Below are positions 39,992 to 50,000 of a DNA stretch of 63,258 nt, piece by piece (the first letter of the stretch is position 1; each line of letters begins with the position of its first letter). The notes below the pieces were generated by a model, which ran no database searches, was not told where the DNA came from, and saw only the letters and a program-made list of their open reading frames with translations. Source of the DNA: Prevotellaceae bacterium (GTDB lineage Bacteria; Bacteroidota; Bacteroidia; Bacteroidales; UBA932); the NCBI GenBank assembly GCA_031266015.1, contig JAISBU010000034.1, positions 1 to 63,258 on the forward strand. Direction: 5' to 3'. The translations under genes and the position numbers were made by a program.

Positions 39992-41917
39992 TTAAATAAG
40001 TGTTTGTTTAAGTTGGTAAATGTTATTCTGTATGCGCTCTTTGTTGCGCTCAATGTCTACACCCGAGGCAAAGGAGGGGACCTTATACTCATCCTCCTTC
40101 ACTCCGGTAGCATCGCTAAATCGCTTGAGCTGCGCCCGGAAGAAGGAGTTGGGCTTACGGCCTACAATTTTTCCGGCGAACTCGCCCACCGAAAGCTGGC
40201 TAATATCCTGCGTTCGCAGGATGTTTTTTTCCTGAACGTTGAACGAGATGTTGTCGTTGGTCGTTTCCCGCCCGGGGTCGTGCGTACCCGAGCTGACGCT
40301 GCTGCCGGTGGAGGCATTTTTTACCACACGGTCTTCCTTGCCAAAAAGTTCGGATATGTACTTCAGCGCATTCAGCTCTGTGGTGCTGCCAAAAAAGGTG
40401 CTTCCCATGGAGCCCAGCACGTTTTCGCTACGCTCTTTGCCGTACCGGTCGCGCACTTGAGAGAAGTTTTGCTGTAGCAGCCAGGTGGCTATTTTGGCTG
40501 ACCGGCCGTAGTTGGGCAGCTCGTCAAAGTCCGGCAGGTAGAGCGATGTCCACTCATCGAAGCAAAAGCACGACTTGAGCCGGTTCTGTGTGTTCATGGT
40601 GGTACGCGCCACGGTGGTGGCCAGCGAGAGGAACGGGGAGACAAATTCTTTCTTCTGCTGGTCGTTGACCAGACAGAGCAGTCCGGGCGTGTCGGGGTGG
40701 TTGAGGTTAAAGTCTACCTCGTCCCCGGAGAGCACCCACATGGTAAGCGGGTCAATGCTGGCCTTACGGGCCACCGCCTGTATGTTTGACCAGATGCCCG
40801 CAATTTGCCCCTCAGCATCCTTGCCAAGCGCGCTGGTAAAGCTCTTGCCGTAGGTGGCGCAGTCAACATCTTTTTCTACCAGCGCCTTTACCTCCTCAGG
40901 GGAGGATTGGGCTAAAAACGTAAAAGCGTGCGGAATGTCGCAGATGCTCTTCAAGTACCTTGAAAAGTACAGCACCAGGCCCTGTATAAGCGCTATCGGC
41001 TCATCTACGAAGAACGGGTCGCCTTTTGGGTTGTGCCACTCATGCTTCATCCCCTTTATGCAGGTAGCCACGTACTGCTCCAAAAGCGGTACGGTGGAAA
41101 TAAACCGGGGAGCGATGGGGTTCATGCGGCAAGTTCTTGTGGGGTCGGTGAAGTTGACAATCTTTAAGGGGATTTTCTCAAACGCTTCGGGGTAGTGCAG
41201 GTAGGCGGTGTACACGATGTTCGTAAGGTCAAACTTTTTTAGGTCGTACACCACGCCTGTCCAGCCGTTCTGCACCATCTGGAATAGGATATGCGCCGCG
41301 AGCGAGGCCGACTTGCCCGCACCTGAGCCGCCATTGCCAAGGTTGCCCCGGCAGGGGTAGGGCAAGTTAAGCCAGCCCCCTACGACCGGAATGCAAAAAT
41401 GCTCTGGGTTGCGCGTGGGCTTTTTGTCTACCCTGCTCAGGTCGGTGGTGTCCACCTTGAGCCTGGCGCCGGTGGCGCTAAGTTCACGTACAAACAGCCT
41501 GGCGGCGGCCAGGGAAAGCAAAAATAGCAGCAGGTGCGTAACCTTTACCTGCCTCATCAGCGCCGGGTAGTCCTGTAGGCAAATGAAAAAGTACCCCAGC
41601 GCCCCCAGCGCTGCCCCATAGAGGGCAAGGTTGACCAGGCGGCGGACAGGCGCTCTAAAGTGGCGGCTGCCTTTGGCGAATACGGTGTTGTAGAATAAAA
41701 GGGTGAAGGAAAAAATGGCGTAGCCCCGGAAAAGATAGCCAAACTCAACAAAGACTTCTGCCATGCCGGGAGAGTCTATGATCTCACGAAGTACGCCTGT
41801 CCCAAAGGGGAAGCCGCCAAAGAGCTGGTACACGTAGTCCAGCAGGGATAGCACTGCCCCAATGAGGGCAAGCAGGATGTAGGGCGGTTGCTTTATTACG
41901 CTTTCGTTGGTTTTCAT
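39992..41917 (-). CDS. VirD4/TraG-type coupling protein (T4CP)
   Basis: The 641-residue ATPase brings the relaxase-DNA complex to the channel. The N-terminal 140 residues hold four or so transmembrane segments. The motor domain has Walker A GGSGAGKS (196-203), Walker B CFCFDEWTSLYLPDF, and a conserved RMNPIAP segment. In CTnDOT-like elements the coupling gene sits with the mobilization genes; here it lies inside the tra operon between the MuF-C-like gene and traJ. Overlap and spacing (2 and 10 bases) show tight co-transcription. Confidence 0.9.
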   Translation of the reverse strand: MKTNESVIKQPPYILLALIGAVLSLLDYVYQLFGGFPFGTGVLREIIDSPGMAEVFVEFGYLFRGYAIFSFTLLFYNTVFAKGSRHFRAPVRRLVNLALYGAALGALGYFFICLQDYPALMRQVKVTHLLLFLLSLAAARLFVRELSATGARLKVDTTDLSRVDKKPTRNPEHFCIPVVGGWLNLPYPCRGNLGNGGSGAGKSASLAAHILFQMVQNGWTGVVYDLKKFDLTNIVYTAYLHYPEAFEKIPLKIVNFTDPTRTCRMNPIAPRFISTVPLLEQYVATCIKGMKHEWHNPKGDPFFVDEPIALIQGLVLYFSRYLKSICDIPHAFTFLAQSSPEEVKALVEKDVDCATYGKSFTSALGKDAEGQIAGIWSNIQAVARKASIDPLTMWVLSGDEVDFNLNHPDTPGLLCLVNDQQKKEFVSPFLSLATTVARTTMNTQNRLKSCFCFDEWTSLYLPDFDELPNYGRSAKIATWLLQQNFSQVRDRYGKERSENVLGSMGSTFFGSTTELNALKYISELFGKEDRVVKNASTGSSVSSGTHDPGRETTNDNISFNVQEKNILRTQDISQLSVGEFAGKIVGRKPNSFFRAQLKRFSDATGVKEDEYKVPSFASGVDIERNKERIQNNIYQLKQTLI

Positions 41918-41919
41918 AG

Positions 41920-43359
41920 CTAGTAGCTTTTTCCGTAATGCTTATGCTTGTGTGGTGGCTGCTGTGGAAGCTTTGCCCGCAGCGCCGCGGTATTCTTTTG
42001 GGTAAGCTCGCTCATTTTTTCGGCTAAAGATTTTTGATTTTCTCGCACAACCTTTGTAGTGTTGTTTAACTCCTCACTCGTTCCCGCAGGAAAAGAAATT
42101 TCTAGCTGCGTAGGCTTCGAATGGAGGTATTTTTCTCTTTCAGTAAACTTCTGCAACGCTAATCCGTGCTGCTTTTGCGCGGTTAAAAAAGCATAAAACT
42201 CTCGGGAGGATTGGCGTGATTGTTCTTGAGGCGTTACGGCCGGGGCTTTTTCCATCTTGCCGAACGCTGTTATTTTGCTGAGCGAATGCTCATAGCGGGC
42301 CACCAATTTCTTGGCTAACTTCCAGCCCTTTACCATCCATGCTTTAGGGCTTAGCGTCTTTCGTACCTTTTTAAACCACTCCTTTACAGAAAATTTTTCA
42401 GGGTTTACTCGCCGCGTTTTAAGCTGATTGACCTCCGTGATGTTGTGCTGCTTGGCGTATTCCGTGCGCAGCAGATTTTCAAAAAGCGCTGTGCTTTCAG
42501 GACGCGAAAGCAAGTCGCTGTGCTTTAGCAAGGTGTCTACCTGCTTTTCGGTTACCGCCGGCTCACTTGCATGCACCTGGATAAGCTCTGATAGCTTACC
42601 CCATGCTTCATTGGGCAGCACAAGCGCCTCCTCTCCTTTTACAGCAAGGTATTTTTTATTTTTCTGCTCCTGAAGCGCCAAGGCGTAGCCGGTAAATACT
42701 TCTAAGGTCTTCGGGGTTGCCGCTTCGGTGGTTTTTTCCGTTAGCTCGCTCATTTTTTCAGCCATAGATTTGGTGGTTTGATTTTCTTGTGCTAACTTTG
42801 TGACGTCATTTAAATCTTCATTTATTCCAACGCTCGGGATTAGATCGAGCTGCTTCGAATAGGTGGAGGTTTTTTCTTTATTCTGCACAGAGTGCAGCTC
42901 TAATCCCTCTTGTTGCCAACGTTCTATATTTAAGGCTGGTTTCCCATAAATAGAGGTAATGGTGCTCACATTACTTTCTTCTCGTCTATTGTTAATTTTT
43001 TGGTTGACATCTATCGTTACAACTACAGAATTATTTGCACTATCCTTAACATCTAGCACAGCAACTAAGCTACCATCTTTTTTGCTCTTAAATATTTGTT
43101 TTGCTTGATATAATTTAAAAGGTAAATCCTCCACCTGTTTTAAATTAATGGGAGTTTTATGCCCTTTAACCGCCTTGGTTAGGATGCCCTGGCGCATGAG
43201 TAAATCCTGCGAATTGCCGATGTGCTCGGCCAAAGCGCCATGGGGTTGTCCGAGGTTAAGAAAATTCTTTTTTGGAAGCGTACCCTTGAGGTACTTGCTC
43301 AAGTCCTTGTTGTACTTGTTGTTTGCCTCCAGCAGCTGCGCCAGCTTACCTTGCTCCAT
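41920..43359 (-). CDS. MuF-C-like (BECR-fold) protein, possible transferred effector, copy B
   Basis: Residues 1-155 align with the protein at 34566-35258 (LEANNKYNKDLSKYLKG, LNLGQPHGALAEH, LLMRQGILTKAVKGH, LPFKLYQAKQIFKSKKDGSL, TITSIYGKP) and share the MuF-C pattern. The tail motif ENQTTKSMAEKMSELTEK appears at about 190-207 and again at the C-terminus (ENQKSLAEKMSELTQKNTAA, then PQQPPHKHKHYGKSY). A basic helical part of about 230 residues lies between the two copies, suggesting duplication and insertion. It lies 2 bases from the coupling protein gene. The shared tail could be a signal for transfer through the T4SS; this is an inference. Confidence 0.65.
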   Translation of the reverse strand: MEQGKLAQLLEANNKYNKDLSKYLKGTLPKKNFLNLGQPHGALAEHIGNSQDLLMRQGILTKAVKGHKTPINLKQVEDLPFKLYQAKQIFKSKKDGSLVAVLDVKDSANNSVVVTIDVNQKINNRREESNVSTITSIYGKPALNIERWQQEGLELHSVQNKEKTSTYSKQLDLIPSVGINEDLNDVTKLAQENQTTKSMAEKMSELTEKTTEAATPKTLEVFTGYALALQEQKNKKYLAVKGEEALVLPNEAWGKLSELIQVHASEPAVTEKQVDTLLKHSDLLSRPESTALFENLLRTEYAKQHNITEVNQLKTRRVNPEKFSVKEWFKKVRKTLSPKAWMVKGWKLAKKLVARYEHSLSKITAFGKMEKAPAVTPQEQSRQSSREFYAFLTAQKQHGLALQKFTEREKYLHSKPTQLEISFPAGTSEELNNTTKVVRENQKSLAEKMSELTQKNTAALRAKLPQQPPHKHKHYGKSY

Positions 43360-43360
43360 T

Positions 43361-44080
43361 TCATTCTGCCGTTACGGTTATTGACCTGCTTACAAATTCG
43401 CTCCACACCCCGTCATTATCCCGGACACGGCAGCGGATGTCGTACGTTCCGGCGGCGGGCAAAATGTGGTAGATGCTGCTGTGCTGCGTAGTGAGCCGGT
43501 AGTAGCTCCCTACCCTGTACTCGTACTGGTCGACGTAACCTCCGAAGCGCTCGTCGGTATCGAGGCTCGTGGACAGGTCTACAAACACCTCATAGGGCGA
43601 GAGTTCTTTAATGCCGATGACCGAAATTCGGCACACCGGCGGCAGGTTGTTGAACACCGTAAACTCGTAGGGTACGCTCACGCTTCGCTCGTATACATCC
43701 CTGATTATCAGGCTGCCCCTGGCGCTGCCTGCCGCTACCCCGTAAGCGCTTACGCTGTTGCGGCCGCGGGCTATGCTGACCGAATTGATTACCAGGCTGT
43801 CGTTGAGAAAAAACTGTACCGTATTGGAGGAGGTGAGCCTGTCCACGGTGAACGTATTGTTGTCCGAACCGCCGGCGATGTCCATACGGTAGGAGCGTAC
43901 CTGCCCCCGCTTGATGCTGTCTTTCAGCACGCCGTTGGTCAGCTGGAGGCCGCCAGTGATGTCGTCCGCATCTAGGTCAAGGTCTATCTTGACCTTGTTT
44001 TGCTCTTTAAACAGGTCAAACTCCCTGTCACAGGACGGGCATGCGGCCAGAAGGGATAAAAACAGTAGTACTCTTTTCAT
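43361..44080 (-). CDS. Lipoprotein with C-terminal PKD-like domain
   Basis: The 239-residue protein has a lipoprotein signal (LLAACPSC, Cys17). Residues 20-145 are beta-rich with SVSIARGRNSVSAYG; the C-terminal part (about 150-237) contains PPVCRISVIG, LDTDERFGGYVDQYEYRVG and GTYDIRCRVRDNDGVWSE, the layout of a PKD/Ig-like domain. Position at this end of the operon recalls the TraQ lipoprotein of CTnDOT, but the sequence is not convincing for that. It lies directly downstream (7 bases) of the giant surface protein gene, so it may anchor or assist it. Confidence 0.65.
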   Translation of the reverse strand: MKRVLLFLSLLAACPSCDREFDLFKEQNKVKIDLDLDADDITGGLQLTNGVLKDSIKRGQVRSYRMDIAGGSDNNTFTVDRLTSSNTVQFFLNDSLVINSVSIARGRNSVSAYGVAAGSARGSLIIRDVYERSVSVPYEFTVFNNLPPVCRISVIGIKELSPYEVFVDLSTSLDTDERFGGYVDQYEYRVGSYYRLTTQHSSIYHILPAAGTYDIRCRVRDNDGVWSEFVSRSITVTAE

Positions 44081-44087
44081 GGTGGTA

Positions 44088-47000
44088 TTACTTTACTAGA
44101 ATTTTGCCAACCTTTAGCCCGCCGTCTATTAGCTTGAGCGTAACAAGATACATGCCGGGTTTTAAACGAGCTACCGACAGGCTGCCGGTGGGGGCGCCCT
44201 CCGACAGTACCAGCGCCATGCCCATGTCGTAAATGTCCACCCGCTCTACGCACTCCACCTGGCTGATGTTGAGCACTCCGTCGGTAATGGGGTTGGGGAA
44301 CAGTGCCACCTCCAGCGTGCGACAGCCGGTGGCCGACTGTACCGCTTCTAGCTCCCCGTTATCCGGTGTTGGCGCACCTATGTAGTAGCGGTGGCCCTGT
44401 GTCTGCACGTACTTACCCTTTACATCGGAACCTACCGTAATAAGGGCGGGCTTTAGGGTAGAGAGGAGGCAGCCGAGGCTGTTTTTTACCTCCAGCCGCA
44501 CATCGAACGTAGCGTCGGCGTGGTAGTAGTAGTGCCAGGGCGAGACCTCCTTGGAGTACCCGCCGTCGCCGAACTGCCAGGTGTAGCCGGCCATGCCGGA
44601 TTTTTCCGGAGCAAAGCGCACTTTTCCGCCCTCCTGCACCTGGCTCACGTCGACCGAAAAGTTAAAGGTCTGCGCCGGCTCATTTTTTACTAAAATGGAC
44701 TTGGTCAGCTTACAGCCCTTGTTGGCCACGCTGTACACGACCTCCGTTTCGCCCAGCGGGGCGGCGTTGCCGTCAAACACACCCTCGGGGGTGGTGTAGG
44801 CGCCGGAAAATAGGCCTCCCTTGGGCTCTACCATGGCCCCCAGGTCGAGCGTACCGCCGCAGAGCGAAAGCACGTCGTCAATGTCGATGGTTCCCCTGTT
44901 GGGGGCGGCGTATAGCTTGAGGTCGGCGGTAATCTTCTGCTGGCAGGTACCTGTACCGTAGGTGTACGTTATGGTGCTGGCCTCCGCTCCCACCTTGCTG
45001 GGGTAGAAGTAGCGGTCTTGCTCCACGCCCTTACCGCTGAAGGCGCCGTCACGGCTGTTCTCTACCAGGTCGAACAGGTCAACCGCCTCACTTTCAGTGC
45101 TGCAGTAGTCCGGCAGGCGCTGCTTAAACCGGATGTCGTTACGGTTCAGGCTCAGCACCGTAACGTTGGCGGTGGTATAGCTGTTGCAGCCGTTGATGTT
45201 TACCTGGTACACCAGCTCGTGCGCCCCCACTCCGGCCTGCTCGCTGTAAAAAAGCGTATCGTATAGCACGCCGGCCCCGGTAAATACGCCGCCCTTAGCG
45301 CTCGCGTAGTGGAGCAGGTTTATCGTGTCGGCCTTGCAAAACTTCGGGAGCGGCGTAATGGTAACCTTGGTGGCGGAGGAGTTGGTGACCTCCACTTCAG
45401 CCTTGAGGGTACGCTGACAGCTGCCGGAGCCGTAGCTGTACGTTATGGTGTTAAACCCTACCTTTGCCTGTGCCGGGTAAAAGCGCCCATTGCTCACACC
45501 TTGTCCGCTGAACGTGCCGCCGCTGTGCCCCTGCACGTAGTCAGAGAGCGTGATGTAGCCCAAGTCCTGTATGCACATGGTGGCAGGGGTGACAAACGTT
45601 ACATTTTTTGGCAGCAGGCTGGCCACCTCCACGCTTGCCGACCCGCTCGCCCTGCACATGCCCTGCGTGACAGTGTAGGTCAGGGTATGGGTTCCCGTCC
45701 CGGCCTGCTCGGCAATGAAGCTGTCCCCGAATACGCCCTTGCCGCTCCACGTGCCGCCCGGCATGTTGGCGTTCGCTGATAGCGGTAGGGTATCTGCTTC
45801 GCAAATACGAGAAAAGGGAGTTAAAATAAGCTCCTGCTTGGGAATAATGTAAATTTCCGTTTTGAGCGACCGCTGGCAGGAACCCGCGCCGTAGGAGTAG
45901 GTAACGGTGTTGAAGCCGTCCTTTGCCCGCATGGGGTAGTACCGGTAGCTTTCCACGCCCTGCCCGCTGAACGTACCCTCCTGGTAGTTCAGGATGTACT
46001 CCCGCAAATCTATGTAGCTGCTGTCTGACTTACACAGTGAGGGGATAGCCTCGAACACCGGAGGCACGGCCACCGACAGCACCTCTACCTGTAGGCTGGC
46101 AGCGCTGATGCAGCTTTCTATGGCCACCTGATAGGCTATGTCGTGTATACCGTAGCCCGCGCTGGTGGGATAAAATACATTGTTCTGAACGCCGGTGCCG
46201 GAAAAGGTACCGCCCTTGTTGTTTACGTAATCCATAAGCTCCACAGGTGTGTTGCTGCACATTTTGTCTACGGTAATCGGGCGTGTTTGAGAAACGGTCA
46301 GCACGTTAACATCTGCCTTGAGCGCCTTTTGGCAAACGCCGGAGCCGTAGGTATAGGCCAACGTGTTTAATCCTGTTTTTGCCTGTGCCGGATAAAAGCG
46401 GCCATTGTTAACGCCTTGTCCGCTGAACGTGCCTCCGGTGTGTCCTTTTACGTAAGAGCTAAGCTCGTAGTAGCCGGCATCCGTGGCGCATACCTCCGGC
46501 AACCCTCCAAACGATACGTCAGGGCTGTAGCTGTTGTTTACCTCCAGGGTGGCGCTTGCGGTATTTTTACAGCCGTTACCGTCGGCATAGGTGTAGGTCA
46601 GCGTATGCTTACCCACCTGTGCCGCCGCTGCCGAAAATACGTCGCTGTTAACTCCCACGCCGAAAAAAGCACCACCCTTGGGGTTAGCGTAGTTTTGCAG
46701 GTTTACCTCCACTCCGCTTTCGCACAGCACCGGGAATGATGACAGGCTGACCGTTGGTCTGGCCAGCACCAGCACTTCTACGTAGACCGTACGCTTGCAG
46801 CTGCCGGAACCGTAGGCGTAGGCGAGCAGCACGTAACCCTCGTTGGCACGGCTGGGGTAGAAGCGGTAGTTTTCCACGCCCTGACCGCTGAACGTGCCGC
46901 CGGTATGGTTGATGTAGGTGCGCAGGTCTAGCCAGTTGCTGTCCGACTTGCACACCGGGGCGATGCTGTTAAAAGTAATATGCTCGTCGAGCAGGTCGGC

Positions 47001-50000
47001 CACATCAATGGTTGTCTTGGCGACTGAGGCACAGCCGTTGGAGCTGACACGGTAGGTAATTTCGTGTTTGCCTACTCCAGCCTGCTCGGCGTAAAAGGTG
47101 CTGCCTAGCACGCCATTACCGCTAAACGTACCGCCTTTGGTGGTGACAAAGCTCATAAGGTCGACGGTGGTGCTGGTGCATACCGTCGAAATTGCCCTGA
47201 AGCTGACGGCGGGTACATTTCGCACAAATACCTCTGTGCGTATCGTTTTGGGGCAGCTGCCGCTGGTAAAGGAGTAGGTGATCGTGCTAAATCCTACCTT
47301 TGCCTTGGCCGGATAGAAGCGGAACCCCTCTACTCCCGTACCCGTGAACGTACCGTCGTCCGGAGCGTTCACCGTGTAGCCCCGCAGGTCTATGTAGCTG
47401 TCATCGGTGATGCAGACTTCGGGCAGGCTACGAAAGTTCGCATCGTTATCGCTTAACCCAACCACGCTTAGGTGCGTTTTTCCCGTAATAGTGCAGGTTC
47501 CTACGGCGGTGGCGTAGGTAATTTCATGAGCGCCCAACCCGGCCTGAGTGGGGTAAAATACGTTATCTACCACTCCGGCGCCGGTAAATGTGCCGCCCTT
47601 GGGGCTTACGTAGTCCATAAGCTTAACGGGGTCGTTGTCGCACACCCTGTCGAACTTCTCAAAAGTTATGGATGGAACAGCCGTAACGTACACCTCCGTT
47701 TGTATGGTACGCCGGCAGCTGCCGTTACCGTAGGTGTAGGTTAACGTGTTGAACCCTAAAGAGGCCTGCGCCGGGTAGAAGCGAAAGTTTTCTACGCCTT
47801 TGCCGCTAAACGTGCCGCCGGAGTGACCTTTCACGTAAAAACGCAAGTCCAGGTATCCGGCATCACTTCCGCACTGCTCCGGTATGCCCTCAAAGGTTAC
47901 ATCGTCGGTAAGTAAGTCATTGACTACCAGGTTGAACGAGGTGCTGAGGTGGCAGCCGTTGGCAGCCGTAACGGCGTAGCTTATGGGGTGTGAGCCTATA
48001 CCGGCTCCTATAGGTGAAAAGTTGTTGCCGCTGATGCTGGCGCCTGTAAACGTACCGCCCTTAATGTTGACGTACTTCGAAAGGTCCAGCTCGTTGGTGG
48101 AGCATACCGCCGGAACGCCGGAAACCGCGAGCGTGGCGGGTGTCTTCACTTGAAGCTCCTGCGACAGCGTTATCTTGCAGCCCGTCAACCCGTAGCTGTA
48201 CGTTATTTTGGGAAACTCTGCGTCTACTTTGTTCGGGTAAAAGCGGGGGCTTTCCACCCCTTTACCCGCAAATACCCCGTTGCTTGCCCAGCTGTCCGTG
48301 AGGTAGTCGGGCAGGTAAATGGCCTCATCGTTGGCGCACATGGCCGGGGGCTTAATAAAAAATACGTCGGCAACCTGTAAATCCCGTACGCTGACTGTTT
48401 GCTTTTTTTCTGCTTTGCAGCCCTTATCCGTTTTATTAAAGTAGATGTCGCCGTTACCAATGCCGCCAAAGGCGGATGAAAAGGTTTCGGCATCGCTGTT
48501 TACCCCAAAGCCGCTAAAGGTGCCGCCTGTGACGGAGGTGCACTCCCTGAGGTCAATGGTTTCATCAAAGCAGAATACGTTTTTAGGCATGACAAAATCG
48601 CTCAAGTCCGGCGCTTTGGATATAGGCTGCGCGTAGACTTCGCTGGCCGTGCAGCCGCTCTCTGTAATCTTGTAGCTGTACGTGAGGTTCACGCTGCTGT
48701 AGCCCGCGGCGCTCGCATCTGCTGCATTCAACTTGCCGCTCTTGAAGTAGGAGCCGGTGTAAGCACCGGTACCTGCCAGCTCCACGGTATAGCGATCCGG
48801 AGTGAAGTCGGTTTCGTAGGAGCAAACCTTTTCCAGCTCATTTGCAATTGTCAGCGTGGGCTTAGGGTAAATGTAGGTGGTAAACTCCATGTAGGGGTTA
48901 AGGTCATCGTTATTCTCCGTCCAGTAGGGGTAGCAGCGAATTTTTACCAGCTGCTTACTGGAAATGTTGCCGGTGGCGGATAGCTGGCTAAAGTCAAGAA
49001 GCTTGCCCTTTTTCAGGATGTCCGGGTTGCCCTCCTCCACGGTAAACTTGCCGTTAAACACCTCGGTTCCCATGTTGACGTACTCCGTAAGGTCGATGGC
49101 GGCATCGTTAATGCAGTAGCTGCTTTTGAACTTATCTTTACGCCACTTTGGCTGTACCGGGTACACGTGCGTGCGCAGCAGGCGGGGTCTGCCGTAGAAG
49201 GTTATTTTCTTTCCGGCGCTGCCGTGGTAGTTGTTGTTGGGCAGCGCCATGTCGGTACCTCCCAGCAGCACAATGTAAACCTCCAGGCCTCCGTTCAGCT
49301 TTTTTACGCTCATGCTGGGATAGTTGGGATCCTGACTAACGCTCACGCTGTTGCGTATGGCGGGGCTCTTCCAGTCGGCCATGCGGAAGCGGTAGCTGTG
49401 CTCATCCGCGCCTCGTGAACCCCACACCTTCTCGTAGGCAATGTAGCGTTTCTGCTGCTGGTTGTACTCTCCGGTCATATTTTCATCCGCCGTGGTAAAG
49501 TAGCCGATTGACATGTAGCCACGGGTAGGGGCAAAGCAGTAGGCGCGTACGGAGCCATTACCCACGCCGGTAGCTAGCGCGATGTCAACAGAGCCGTCCG
49601 CATCGGCGTAGTATACCTGCTTGATCACGCCGGTTTTTACGTGGCTGCTTGACTTTAGCTGGGCGTTGACAATGGGCAAACGGTTAAATTTAACGTGGCG
49701 GGTAACGTCATTGAGCAGCTCATCTGCCCAGCTGACTAACCCTCTGGGCTTGATTGGGGATCCCTCGTCGGTTTCGTAGGAGGCGTAGCGCACGTGGTCG
49801 AAGCCGTCAAAATCGTCACCACTCAACCCACCGCCAGTTACTATAAAGTTATCCGAATACCAATTGCCGGTAGTGCTGCGTACGTAGTCGCAACCCGAGG
49901 AGATTGGTCTCTGCTTGATGTACTTAATAGTATAAGAGTTGAAGGGTGGCTGGAGAATGCTAACACCGACAGTTCTACTTAAATTAAAGCTTAATCCTGT

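Noticed and set aside
43361-44080. TraQ assignment for the PKD-like lipoprotein
   Set aside because: Position would fit, but the sequence does not show the TraQ/DUF3872 pattern that I know, so it is called only by what is visible.
45309-49418. Many long frames on the plus strand opposite the giant surface protein
   Set aside because: They recur with the period of the protein repeats and have no start context or domains; they are mirror frames of a GC-rich repeat gene.
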